The notes beneath the pieces are model-generated. The model worked only from the letters and a program-made list of their open reading frames with translations. It was not told the DNA's origin and did not search any database. The translations under genes and the position numbers were made by a program. DNA of 49,213 bases from Rhodococcus sp. AW25M09 (GTDB taxonomy: Bacteria > Actinomycetota > Actinomycetes > Mycobacteriales > Mycobacteriaceae), in the NCBI RefSeq assembly GCF_000333955.1, contig NZ_CAPS01000030.1, positions 1 to 49,213 on the forward strand, read 5' to 3'. This document shows positions 19,841-29,600 of this stretch, piece by piece (within the stretch, counting starts at the first letter, position 1; each line of letters opens with the position of its first letter).

Positions 19841-21724
19841 ATGCGTACTGGGCTTGTTCGCTTCGGTCGGACTACCTCGGCCGGCACACGGGCTCGGCGA
19901 GCGGCAGCCGCACTGACCGTTGCGTCCGCGCTGATGGTCCCCTTCGCTACGACGACCGTGGCTGCTGCGGCACCCATCGCCCAGGCCGGGCCCGCCTACA
20001 CCCAGACGTCCGGTGCGACGGTGACCTCGGTGGACTGGCTCTCCGATCGCCGTGTCGCGCTGTGGATCGAGTCTCCGTCGATGGGAACACCCATCCAGGT
20101 TCAGCTGCTGCTCGCGCGTGACTGGAACATCAACCCGCAGGCAACGTTCCCGCAGGTGTACATGCTCGACGGCCTTCGCGCGACCGATCAGGAGAACGGC
20201 TGGACGGCCGAGACCGATGCCGAGTCGTACTTCGCCGACAAGAACGTCAACGTCGTCCTCCCCATCGGCGGCCAGTCCAGCTTCTACTCCGACTGGGTCG
20301 ACCAGGACAACGGCAAGAACTACCAGTGGGAAACCTTCCTCACCAAGGAACTCCCGCCCATTCTGGCCAAGGATTGGCGAAGCACCGACACCCGCGGAGT
20401 CGTCGGGTTGTCCATGGGCGGTACGTCGGCGATGTTCCTGGCCGCACGAAACCCCGGTTTCTTCACGTTCGCCGGTTCGCTCTCGGGCATTCTGACCACC
20501 ACCTCGCTGGGTATGCCGCAGGCCATCCAGTACGCGATGACCGACGCCGGTGGTTACAGCTCCAAAGCCATGTGGGGCGCGCCGTCGAATTCCTTGTGGG
20601 CGCAGCATGATCCGTACCTGCTCGCGGACAAGTTGAAGGGCGTCAGCCTCTACATCTCCAGCGGCAACGGGTCGACCGGGCCCTATGATCAGCCGTCGGG
20701 CATTCCGGGGGTGAGCACCAACTACGCCGGTATGGGACTCGAGATTCTGTCGCGATTGACCTCGCAGACGTTCGCCACCAAGCTCAACCAGCTCGGCATT
20801 CCCGCTCAGGTCAACTACCGGCCGTCGGGGACGCACTCGTGGCCGTACTGGCAGTTCGAGCTCCATCAGCTGTGGCCGCAGCTCGCCACCGCACTCGGGG
20901 TCGAGGTCGACAAGCCCGCGTGCCAGGTCGCGGGACTGATCGGCAATGCGAGCGGTGCCAATTCGTGGCTCGGCCCGTGCCTGACCCAGGAGTACAACGT
21001 CGCAGGGGGACGCGCTCAGGACTTCACCTTCGGCCGGGTCTTCTTCACCCCCGACACCGGTGCGCAGGTCGTGGCCGGTGCAATCGGCGGCATCTACCAG
21101 GGCAGCAAGGGCCCCGAGGGCCGACTCGGCTTCCCCACGACAAGCGAGATCGGTACCCCCGACGGCCGTGGACGGTTCAACGCCTTCCAGAACGGCATGG
21201 TCTACTTCACGCCGCAGACCGGTGCGCACGTGGTCCAGGGTGCTGTGCTCGACGAGTGGGCCGCTCAGGGCTACGAGGGCGGGCCGCTCGGGTACCCGGT
21301 ACTCGACGAGGTCGAGACACCGAACAAGCCCGGTTCTGTCCAGGGCTTCGAGATCGGTGCCATCTACAGCTCGCCCGAGGCGGGAGTGCACTCGGTGCAG
21401 GGCATGATTCTCGGCAAGTACGGCGAATTAGGTTGGGAGAGCGGGCCTCTCGGGTTCCCGAAGTCCAACGAGATCGGCCCGATCCGGGACGGCGGACGGT
21501 TCAACCAGTTCGAGACGGGCAACATCTACTGGAGCCCGCTGAGCGGTGCGTGGTCCACCCCGTACGGCCCGATCTTCGATGCATGGGGATCGGTCGGCTA
21601 CGAGGGCGGCCGTCTGGGCTATCCCACCAGCGACCAGTTCGACATCGACGGTGGCGGGAAGCAACAGAACTTCCAGTTCGGCATCATCACGGTCAAGGAC
21701 GGCGTGGCCACGATCGCGCCGTAG
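19841..21724 (+). CDS. Mycolyltransferase with C-terminal LGFP repeats
   Basis: The product is about 627 residues, roughly twice the usual antigen 85 length. A signal peptide ends around AAAAPIA. The esterase domain (about residues 50-355) has IGGQSSFYSDW, nucleophile Ser191 in GLSMGGTS, Glu301 in MGLEILSR and His332 in GTHSWPYW. From about residue 360 there are four to five LGFP repeats, for example GRLGFPTTSEIGTPDGRGRF, GPLGYPVLDE, GPLGFPKSNE and GRLGYPTSDQ. The same architecture occurs in corynebacterial PS1/Cop1. The repeats probably hold the enzyme at the arabinogalactan layer. I chose ATG 19841, which has AAAGAGAG upstream, over the earlier in-frame start at 19790. Confidence 0.93.
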   Translation: MRTGLVRFGRTTSAGTRARRAAAALTVASALMVPFATTTVAAAAPIAQAGPAYTQTSGATVTSVDWLSDRRVALWIESPSMGTPIQVQLLLARDWNINPQATFPQVYMLDGLRATDQENGWTAETDAESYFADKNVNVVLPIGGQSSFYSDWVDQDNGKNYQWETFLTKELPPILAKDWRSTDTRGVVGLSMGGTSAMFLAARNPGFFTFAGSLSGILTTTSLGMPQAIQYAMTDAGGYSSKAMWGAPSNSLWAQHDPYLLADKLKGVSLYISSGNGSTGPYDQPSGIPGVSTNYAGMGLEILSRLTSQTFATKLNQLGIPAQVNYRPSGTHSWPYWQFELHQLWPQLATALGVEVDKPACQVAGLIGNASGANSWLGPCLTQEYNVAGGRAQDFTFGRVFFTPDTGAQVVAGAIGGIYQGSKGPEGRLGFPTTSEIGTPDGRGRFNAFQNGMVYFTPQTGAHVVQGAVLDEWAAQGYEGGPLGYPVLDEVETPNKPGSVQGFEIGAIYSSPEAGVHSVQGMILGKYGELGWESGPLGFPKSNEIGPIRDGGRFNQFETGNIYWSPLSGAWSTPYGPIFDAWGSVGYEGGRLGYPTSDQFDIDGGGKQQNFQFGIITVKDGVATIAP

Positions 21725-21740
21725 CCACGCCCGAAGCTCC

Positions 21741-21764
21741 GAGAGGACTCTTCAGAGTCCTCTC
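21741..21764 (+). terminator. Hairpin after the LGFP mycolyltransferase gene
   Basis: A perfect 10-bp stem, GAGAGGACTC against GAGTCCTCTC, with loop TTCA lies 17 bp after the stop codon. There is no clear T tract, so termination efficiency is uncertain. Confidence 0.65.
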
Positions 21765-21817
21765 AGAGCGTGTCTGTACTGTCGCCTGCGAACCCGACGA
21801 CCGAAGGATTTCGATCG

Positions 21818-22372
21818 ATGACGCGTAATTTCCTGGCCAGAACTGTGTCTCTCGGCGTCATGGCCGTCGCGGCGACCTCGATGCTGGTGGCCTGCGGAAG
21901 TGACGACTCGACAGCCACCGGGGCTCCGCCGAGCACCACCACGGCCGCCGAGTCGACGGCCGAGGCGAGTTCGACGACGTCGGCACCTGACACCACCACC
22001 ACCACCACCGCTGCCCCGACGACCAGTCCGGGTGAAGCGGCCACTGCGCCGCCCGAGCAGCCGCAGCCAGTCCCGGACGACTTCCCGGGCCCGACGGCGA
22101 GTCAGATCGACGACCGCGGTCGCAGCTTTCTCGACGAGCTGAAGAAGCAGGGCATCACTCCTGCGGGTAACGGCGACATCGCGGTGTCGACGGCCAACTA
22201 CATCTGTGCCGCCCAGGCCCAGGGTGTGGCGGCGGACGAGATCTCCACCTACGTCACCGCGAACGTGGGAGTCGAGGCCAGCGCAGCCGGAACTCAGATG
22301 ACCGAGACCCAGGCTCAGCAAGCTGCCCAGACCTACATCGACGCCGCGCAGGCGACGTACTGCAAGCCGTAG
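21818..22372 (+). CDS. DUF732-domain lipoprotein
   Basis: The 184-residue protein starts with an export signal ending in a lipobox, MLVACGS, so it is probably lipid-anchored to the outer face of the plasma membrane. A flexible Thr/Ser/Ala/Pro-rich linker follows, with poly-Thr runs at about residues 40-80. The C-terminal part (FLDELKKQGI through NYICAAQAQGVAADEIS... to ATYCKP) is the DUF732 helical domain, which has paired cysteines. Function is unknown for the family. ATG 21818 has AAGGA upstream. It is 10 bp ahead of the Rv3802c-like lipase gene and probably in one transcript with it, which suggests envelope work. Confidence 0.85.
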   Translation: MTRNFLARTVSLGVMAVAATSMLVACGSDDSTATGAPPSTTTAAESTAEASSTTSAPDTTTTTTAAPTTSPGEAATAPPEQPQPVPDDFPGPTASQIDDRGRSFLDELKKQGITPAGNGDIAVSTANYICAAQAQGVAADEISTYVTANVGVEASAAGTQMTETQAQQAAQTYIDAAQATYCKP

Positions 22373-22382
22373 ATTAACGCCG

Positions 22383-23333
22383 ATGGCCAAGCGTAAGCGC
22401 AGAATTCTCCCGGTGATCGCCGTTGCGGTGATCCTCGGACTGATCATCGTCGCCCTGTGGTACCTGCTCGCCGGACGGCTACCGAAGGGACCGGAGGGAC
22501 CGCCGCCGGGGCCGGAGGAGCCCACGTCGCAACCGGCGGACTGCCCCGACGTGCAGGTCATTGCCATTCCCGGCACCTGGGAGTCGTCATCGACCGACGA
22601 TCCGTACAACCCGTCGGCAAATCCACTGTCGCTGATGCTCAACGTCACGCGTCCGTTGCAGGAGCAGTTTCCCAGCTCACGCGCCGATGTCTACACCGTC
22701 CCGTACGTGGCTCAGTTCTCGAATCCGATCGCACTGCCCCCGGACGGTCAGCAGTCCTACAACAACAGCCGTACCGAGGGTGAAGCCGTTGCGGTGCAGA
22801 AGATCAGCGATGTCAGTGCGCGGTGCCCGCTGACCAACTTCATCCTCTCCGGCTTCTCCCAGGGTGCCGTCATCTCCGGCGACATCGCAGCCGACATCGG
22901 CGCGGGTAACGGACCGATCTCTGCCGATCGTGTTCTCGGTGTCACCCTCATCGCCGACGGAAGACGCGACGGCGTCTCCGGTACCGATGTGCCGGCCCCG
23001 CTCGACGGTGTCGGTGCCGAGGTGGCTCTCGGCGGACTCGACCTCCCCGGCATCACCATGACGGGGCGTCGGGAAGGTGGCTTCGGCGCTCTCGACGACC
23101 GGACCAACCAGATCTGCGCTCCCGGCGACTTGATCTGTGCATCACCGTCGGATGGATTGTCGCTGCGCAACATTCCACAGAGCATCCAGATTTTGATCGG
23201 TGCTGCGGGTAACCCGGTGCACGCGTCCTACAACAGTTTTGTCGTCGACGGCTCCGGCACGACGGCTCCTCAATGGACGGCGGCGTGGGCTGCGGACCTG
23301 ATCGAGAACGCGCCGACACCCGCGCATTCGTGA
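22383..23333 (+). CDS. Cutinase-like envelope lipase/thioesterase, Rv3802c type
   Basis: The 316-residue protein has one N-terminal membrane helix (residues about 8-30) and a Pro-rich linker, then an extracytoplasmic cutinase-fold domain. The nucleophile is Ser159 in LSGFSQGA, with Asp249 in PGDLICASP and His280 in NPVHASY. The spacings (90 and 31 residues) closely match the Ser-Asp-His triad of M. tuberculosis Rv3802c (Culp6). That enzyme has phospholipase A and thioesterase activity and sits beside the mycolate genes. The natural substrate is not settled; a role in envelope lipid remodelling around mycolate assembly is inferred. It follows the DUF732 gene closely. Confidence 0.93.
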   Translation: MAKRKRRILPVIAVAVILGLIIVALWYLLAGRLPKGPEGPPPGPEEPTSQPADCPDVQVIAIPGTWESSSTDDPYNPSANPLSLMLNVTRPLQEQFPSSRADVYTVPYVAQFSNPIALPPDGQQSYNNSRTEGEAVAVQKISDVSARCPLTNFILSGFSQGAVISGDIAADIGAGNGPISADRVLGVTLIADGRRDGVSGTDVPAPLDGVGAEVALGGLDLPGITMTGRREGGFGALDDRTNQICAPGDLICASPSDGLSLRNIPQSIQILIGAAGNPVHASYNSFVVDGSGTTAPQWTAAWAADLIENAPTPAHS

Positions 23334-23571
23334 CGATGTAGCGATCGGTAACGGATACATCACAACGCGGCGTGTCGCGAACTATTGCGGTGCACAAACC
23401 TTGGCCGAGCAACCCCCAGCCGGTGTGATCGGTTCCGGCGAGCGGCTAGAGTGACGCCTTGGACCTGCGCGGATCGGCCCCGGCCGGCTGCTCAGCTTCC
23501 CGTCGACCAGCCGTTCCAGACCCCGAACGCTTTAGATCCCGAACGCTCCAGATCCCTGAGGAGACCATCAG

Positions 23572-24570
23572 ATGAGTTCCGCCGAGGCCGCGACCGCTGG
23601 GCCGCGCAAATTCCGATTCGCTGCAGGCGGAGAGGGAAACGCCGAGGAGGGCGGGGCTCGGAAGTTCATCAAGTTGGCGCAACAGGCCGAGGAACTGGGC
23701 TACGACAGCTTCATGATTCCCGACCACCTGGGCAACCAGGTCGGTCCCATTGCAGCACTCGGCGCACTTGCCGTCGCCACCGACAAGATCCGGCTCGGCA
23801 CGGCGGTGTTGGCGAACGGCTTCCGGCATCCCGCAGTGCTGGCCAAGGATGCGGCGACGATCGATGTGCTCTCCGGCGGGCGACTCGAACTCGGCCTCGG
23901 TGCGGGCTGGATGCGTGAGGAGTACGACAAGGCGGGTATCACGTACGACCGGCCGGGCGTGCGGATCGAGAAGCTCGAGGAAACTCTCGAAATTCTCGAC
24001 GTGTTGTTGCGTGGTCAGGAATGCAATTTCGAGGGCAAGCACTTCACGATCACCGGACTCAAGGGCAGCCCTCGGCCGCGGCAGGGACCGCGTCCACCGA
24101 TCTGTATCGGTGGCGGTGGACCGAAGATGCTGGCGTTGGCGGCCAAGCACGCAGACATCATCTCCGTGGTGCCGAGCACCTCGAAGGAGGGCAAGCTGCT
24201 GCTCTCGGGTATGACGATCGAGAAGACGCTCGAGCGCGTCGAACTCATTCGCGCCGCTGCCGGGGATCGATTCGACGACATCGAGTTGAACTGGGCCATC
24301 ACCACCATCGTCGTGACCGACGACCGCGAGCAGATGGCCGAGATGGCGCTGGCGGCCTTGGACAACGGCTACCCGCCGAACGTGGACGTCGACGTCAAGC
24401 TCACCGTCGAGGATATTTTGTCGTCTCCGTATCTCGCATTCGGGACCTACGAGGAAATTGCCGATCAGATCCGTAACGTTCGGGCGCGGACGACGATGTC
24501 TTATGTCGGGGTTTTCCCTACTCAAATGGAAGCATTCGCGCCGGTTGTCGACTTGCTGAAAGGCGAGTGA
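23572..24570 (+). CDS. LLM-class F420-dependent oxidoreductase
   Basis: The 332-residue protein is a luciferase-like (TIM-barrel) oxidoreductase of the actinobacterial group that normally uses coenzyme F420. Motifs include GYDSFMIPDHLGNQVGP, IRLGTAVLANGFRHPAVLAKDAATIDVLSGGRLELGLGAGW and RPPICIGGGGPKMLALAAKHAD. ATG 23572 has GAGGAGA upstream. It lies between the Rv3802c-type lipase and fadD32, where M. tuberculosis has no gene. Its substrate is unknown, and placement alone does not prove a role in mycolate metabolism. A direct near-repeat (CCGAACGCTTTAGATC / CCGAACGCTCCAGATC) lies in its leader. Confidence 0.88.
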   Translation: MSSAEAATAGPRKFRFAAGGEGNAEEGGARKFIKLAQQAEELGYDSFMIPDHLGNQVGPIAALGALAVATDKIRLGTAVLANGFRHPAVLAKDAATIDVLSGGRLELGLGAGWMREEYDKAGITYDRPGVRIEKLEETLEILDVLLRGQECNFEGKHFTITGLKGSPRPRQGPRPPICIGGGGPKMLALAAKHADIISVVPSTSKEGKLLLSGMTIEKTLERVELIRAAAGDRFDDIELNWAITTIVVTDDREQMAEMALAALDNGYPPNVDVDVKLTVEDILSSPYLAFGTYEEIADQIRNVRARTTMSYVGVFPTQMEAFAPVVDLLKGE

Positions 24571-24579
24571 CGCAGATGT

Positions 24580-24627
24580 GTGTCGGTACGATGTAGCTGG
24601 CCTCGAAGCCAGGTGCCAAACCGACAC
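24580..24627. promoter_or_regulatory. Nested hairpin in the fadD32 leader region
   Basis: GTGTCGGT (24580-24587) pairs with ACCGACAC (24620-24627). Inside it CTGGC (24597-24601) pairs with GCCAG (24608-24612). It may end the LLM transcript or fold in the 5' leader of the mycolate operon. The gap before fadD32 is 180 bp. Confidence 0.35.
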
Positions 24628-24750
24628 CGGTCGAGCTACTAGTCAGTAACATAAATTGCTGTTCGGTGTCTGTGTTCATGCAGCCGGGCGTGCGGGCCCA
24701 GGTCGCGCAAGCTGTATGGCGGCGGATTCGTGTTTGAGGAGATTGAAGTA

Positions 24751-26649
24751 ATGAGCCACACGTTCGATGATTTCATCGATGAGAACGGCCACATCACCAT
24801 CGATGAAGGGCAGACGCTCGTCCGCCACGTCGAGGTGAACGTACAAGAGAATGCCGACACGCTCGCGTACCGGTTCGTGGACTACTCCCGGGAGCGCGAG
24901 GGCGAGGCCCACGAGTTGACCTGGGCCGAGTTCGGACTTCGCCTCAAGGCCGTTGCTGCTCGCCTGCAGCAGGTCACCCAGCCCGGTGATCGAGTTGCGA
25001 TCCTGGCTCCGCAGGGCCTCGAGTACGTCGTGGCGTTCTTCGGTGCGATCTACGCGGGGACGATCGCAGTGCCGCTGTTCGATCCCGACGAGCCCGGCCA
25101 CACCGACCGTCTGCACGCCGTCCTCGGCGACTGCAAGCCGAGCGCCATTCTCACCGCCAGCAACTCGGCCGCCGGTGTACGCGCGTTCTTCCGCGCATTG
25201 CCCGCCGCAGAGCGTCCCCGCATCATCGCCGTCGACGCGGTGCCGGACAGTGTCGGCGAGACGTGGGTCGAGCCCAAGGCCGGGCTCGACGACATCGCTT
25301 ACCTGCAGTACACGTCCGGTTCGACGCGGACCCCGGCCGGCGTCGAGATCACCCACCGCGCGGTGGGCGTCAACGCGCTGCAGATGGTCGACAGCATGGA
25401 GATCAACCACGACTCCCGCGGTGTCACCTGGCTGCCGATGTTCCACGACATGGGCCTGCTCACCGTCATCCTGCCTGCACTCGGCGGCAAGTACATCACC
25501 ATCATGAGCCCGCGCGCCTTCGTGCAGCGGCCGTGGCGCTGGATCAAGGAACTCGCCGCGGTCTCCGACGGGGCGGGTACGTTCGCGGCGGCCCCGAACT
25601 TCGCCTTCGAGCACGCCGCCCAGCGCGGACTGCCGAAGAACGGCGAGAGCCTGGACCTGTCGAACGTCATCGGTCTGATCAACGGCAGTGAGCCCGTCAC
25701 CACGTCGTCGATGAAGAAGTTCAACGATGCGTTCGGCCCCTACGGTCTGCCGAAGTCCGCCATCAAGCCGTCCTACGGTATGGCCGAGGCCACCTTGTTC
25801 GTCTCGACCAGCAAGCACTCCGACGAAGCCAAAGTGGTCTACGTCGACCGCGTCGAGCTGAACGCCGGCAACTTCGTCGTCGTCGCACCCGACGCTCCCG
25901 GTGCCATCCCGCAGGTGTCCACCGGAACGGTCGCCCGAAGCCAGTGGGCAGCCATCGTCGATTCCGAGACCGCCACCGAGGTCGAAGACGACCACGTCGG
26001 CGAGATCTGGTTGCACGGTGAGAACATCGGCAAGGGTTACTGGGGCCGCGAGACCGAGACCACCGAGACCTTCCACAACAAGCTCGTCCACCGGATTCCC
26101 GAGGGCTCGCATGCCGAAGGGGCTCCCGAGGGCGGCAACTGGATGCGTACCGGAGACTTCGGCGTCTACTACGGCGGCGAGCTCTACATCACCGGACGCG
26201 TCAAGGACCTCGTCATCGTCGACGGCCGCAATCACTACCCGCAGGACCTCGAGTTCTCGGCACAGGAAGCCAGCAAGGCATTGCGGCCCGGTTTCGTCGC
26301 GGCGTTCTCCGTTCCGCTGAACCAGCTCCCCGACGTCGTGTTCGAGTTCAGTGGAGCAGCGCTGACGAAGGACTCGGACGACAGCTCCGAGCAACTCGTC
26401 ATCGTCGCCGAGCGCGCTCCCGGATCCGGCAAGGCGGACCCGCAGCCGATCGCCGACGAAGTACGTACCGCCGTATCCGCGCGGCACGGAGTCACGGTCC
26501 GCGATGTCCTTCTCGTGCCGGCCGGTTCCATCCCACGCACCTCCAGCGGCAAGATCGCCCGGCGCGCCTGCAAGGCCGCCTACATCGAGGGCACGCTGCG
26601 CGGCGGCTACCAGCAGACGGCGTTCCCCGACGCCGAACTGCCCGACTGA
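24751..26649 (+). CDS. fadD32: Long-chain fatty acyl-AMP ligase FadD32
   Basis: FadD32 activates the long meromycolic acid as acyl-AMP and loads it on the N-terminal carrier domain of Pks13. The 632-residue protein matches the family length. Adenylation motifs are [16 protein letters not shown], the core [55 protein letters not shown] and C-terminal [14 protein letters not shown]. The wording [16 protein letters not shown] is characteristic of FAAL enzymes rather than acyl-CoA ligases. ATG 24751 is preceded by GAGGAG. It heads fadD32-pks13-accD4, the essential condensation operon. Confidence 0.97.
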   Translation: MSHTFDDFIDENGHITIDEGQTLVRHVEVNVQENADTLAYRFVDYSREREGEAHELTWAEFGLRLKAVAARLQQVTQPGDRVAILAPQGLEYVVAFFGAIYAGTIAVPLFDPDEPGHTDRLHAVLGDCKPSAILTASNSAAGVRAFFRALPAAERPRIIAVDAVPDSVGETWVEPKAGLDDIAYLQYTSGSTRTPAGVEITHRAVGVNALQMVDSMEINHDSRGVTWLPMFHDMGLLTVILPALGGKYITIMSPRAFVQRPWRWIKELAAVSDGAGTFAAAPNFAFEHAAQRGLPKNGESLDLSNVIGLINGSEPVTTSSMKKFNDAFGPYGLPKSAIKPSYGMAEATLFVSTSKHSDEAKVVYVDRVELNAGNFVVVAPDAPGAIPQVSTGTVARSQWAAIVDSETATEVEDDHVGEIWLHGENIGKGYWGRETETTETFHNKLVHRIPEGSHAEGAPEGGNWMRTGDFGVYYGGELYITGRVKDLVIVDGRNHYPQDLEFSAQEASKALRPGFVAAFSVPLNQLPDVVFEFSGAALTKDSDDSSEQLVIVAERAPGSGKADPQPIADEVRTAVSARHGVTVRDVLLVPAGSIPRTSSGKIARRACKAAYIEGTLRGGYQQTAFPDAELPD

Positions 26650-26693
26650 CGAACGCGCACCCTCCGTTTTCCTCCGACACAACTTGGTGAGTA

Positions 26694-29600
26694 ATGGCTG
26701 AACTAGAGACAGACAAAATCGAGCAGGTCGGAGGCGGCGACCTCACCGTTGCGCAGCTTCGTGATTGGCTGCGCAACTGGGTTGCGGACGCGACCGGGCA
26801 ACCGGCGTCGGCCATTTCCGACGACCGTCCGATGGAGGAATTCGGTCTGTCCTCTCGCGATGCCGTCGCGTTGAGCGGTGAAATCGAGGAACTCGTGGGA
26901 GTCACGTTGACTGCCACCGTGGTCTATCAGCACCCCACCATCGCCTCGCTCGCGAAGATCATCATCGAGGGTGAGCCCGAGGAGCCGGTCGGCACCGTCG
27001 ACGATGCGTTCTACACCAGCGGCGGGCAGTCGGGCGACGCTCACGACGTCGCGATCGTCGGCCTCTCTTCACGCTTCCCCGGCACCGGACAGACTCCGGA
27101 ACAGATGTGGTCGCTGCTGATCGAGGGTCGCGACGGCATCACCGATCTGCCCGACGGCCGGTGGCAGGAATTCACCTCCGATCCGGTCATCGCCGCGGCC
27201 GTGGCCGCAACGGTGACCAAGGGCGGTTACCTCGACGACGTGAAGACCTTCGACGCCGAGTTCTTCGCGATGTCGCCCAACGAGGTCGTCAACGTCGATC
27301 CGCAGCAGCGCCTCGCCTTGGAGCTGACGTGGGAAGCACTCGAGCACGCCCACATTCCGGCCAGCTCGATCAAGGGCAGCCAGGTCGGCGTCTTCATCGG
27401 TAGCTCCTCCAACGACTACCAGCTCATTGCCGTCAGCGACCCGGCAGTGCACCCGTATGCGCTCACCGGCACCTCGACCGCCATCGTCGCCAATCGAGTG
27501 TCGTACTTCTACGATTTCCGCGGGCCGTCGATCGCTGTCGACACCGCCTGCTCGTCCTCGCTGGTCGCCGTGCACCAGGCCGTGCGCAGCCTGCGTACCG
27601 GCGAATCCGACCTGGCCGTGGCCGGCGGCGTCAACATGCTGCTCGCGCCGCCGATCACCGTCGGATTCGGCCAGACGGGTGTGCTCGCGCCCGACGGCAG
27701 GATCAAGGCGTTCTCCTCGGACGCGAACGGGATGATCCGCTCCGAAGGCGGCGGACTCGTCGTGCTCAAACGACTCGAGGACGCCGAGCGCGACGGCGAC
27801 GACATTCTCGCTGTCATCGCCGGATCCGCGATCAACCAGGACGGCCGCTCCAACGGTTTGCTCGCGCCGAACCCCGATGCGCAGGCCGACGCACTGCGAT
27901 TCGCGTACCGCGACGCCGGCATCAACCCGTCGGGCGTGGATTACATCGAAGCGCACGGCACCGGAACCATTTTGGGCGATCCCATCGAGGCGGACGCTCT
28001 CGGTCGCGTCGTCGGCCGAGGCCGCGACGCCGACAAGCCGGCCCTGCTCGGATCGGCGAAGACGAACTTCGGGCACCTCGAATCTGCCGCAGGCGCAGCA
28101 GGTTTGATCAAGGTTGTCCTCGCGATGCAGGAGAACAAGCTTCCCGCGTCGTTGAACTACGTGGGCCCCAACCCGTACATCGACTTCGACAAGGCTCATC
28201 TGAAGGTCATCCCGGAGGCCACCGACTGGCCGCGCTACACCGGCAAGGCCGTCGCGGGCGTCTCCGGCTTCGGTTTCGGTGGTACCAACGCACACGTCGT
28301 CGTGCGCGAGTACGTCCCGGGTGAGACGGACGACGCATTCGACGCCTCGGCAGTGGACCCGGAGGCCGTCCTGGTCGAGGGTGTCCCCGAGGCCGATCCC
28401 GTTGTCGACGCTGGGCCCGTTGTCTCGGACGTGGAGACGACCGATCCGGTGACCGAGGCCGAAAAGCCCTTGGAGACAGTGATTCTGGCTGTGTCTGCGG
28501 CGCTGCCGTCGCGTCGTAAGCGCGCCGCCTCCGAGTTGGCCGATTGGCTCGAGACCGAAGAGGGCAGCACGACGCCACTCGTCGATGTCGGCCGCACGTT
28601 GGCTCGACGCAACCACGGGCGTTCGCGCGCAGTGGTTCTCGCATCCACCACGGCCGAGGCCATCGCCGGCCTTCGTGCCATCGCGGCCGGTAAGCCGGGT
28701 CCGGGTGTGTTCTCCGCCGATTCACCTGCGTCCAACGGCGCGGTGTGGGTGTTCTCCGGATTCGGTTCGCAGCATCGCAAGATGGCGTCGCGGCTGTACC
28801 GAACCAACGCAGTGTTCGCCGCGGAGGTGGACAAGGTCGACGAACTGCTGGTGGACGAGGCCGGTTACTCCATCAGAGAGATCATCCTCGACGATGCGCA
28901 GACCTACGAGTTCGAGAACTCCCAGGTCGCCATCTTCGTCATCCAGATCGCCTTGGCCGCAACACTTCGCGCACACGGTGCCGAGCCGGCAGCCGTCCTC
29001 GGACACTCGATGGGTGAGGTCGCGGCCGCCTACGTCGCCGGAGGGCTCAACCTCGAAGACGCGGTCCGCATCATCTATGCCCGCTCGCGGTTGCTGGACG
29101 AGGGGCAGGAGGGTCTCGGTGCTGCCTCGCAGGGTGCCATGGCGCTCGTGGAGTACACCCCGGACGAGGTCAAGACCCTCACCGATCAGTTCCCCCATGT
29201 CGAGCCGTGCGTGTACGCCGCGCCGACACACACCACCGTCGGTGGACCTCGCGCCGAGGTCGAAGCCCTCGTCGAGATGGCCGAGGCCGCAGGGAAGATG
29301 GCCCGACTGCTCGACGTCAAGGGAGCCGGTCACACTGCGGCAGTCGACGTGCTGCTCGGTGAGCTGGCCGCCGAACTCGCCGGGATCGAACCGAGCAAGC
29401 TCAGCTGCGGGGTCTACTCGTCGGTCGATCGTGAGGCGCACTATCGCGTCGGGCATGCGGCGATCCACGGTGTCGACTACTGGACCAAGGGCATGCGTCA
29501 TCCGGTCTGGTTCACCCAGGCTGTCAATGTTGCTGTCGGAGATGGGCATACGACGTTCATCGAGCTCGCTCCGAATCCAGTCGCGCTGATGTCGGTGGCT

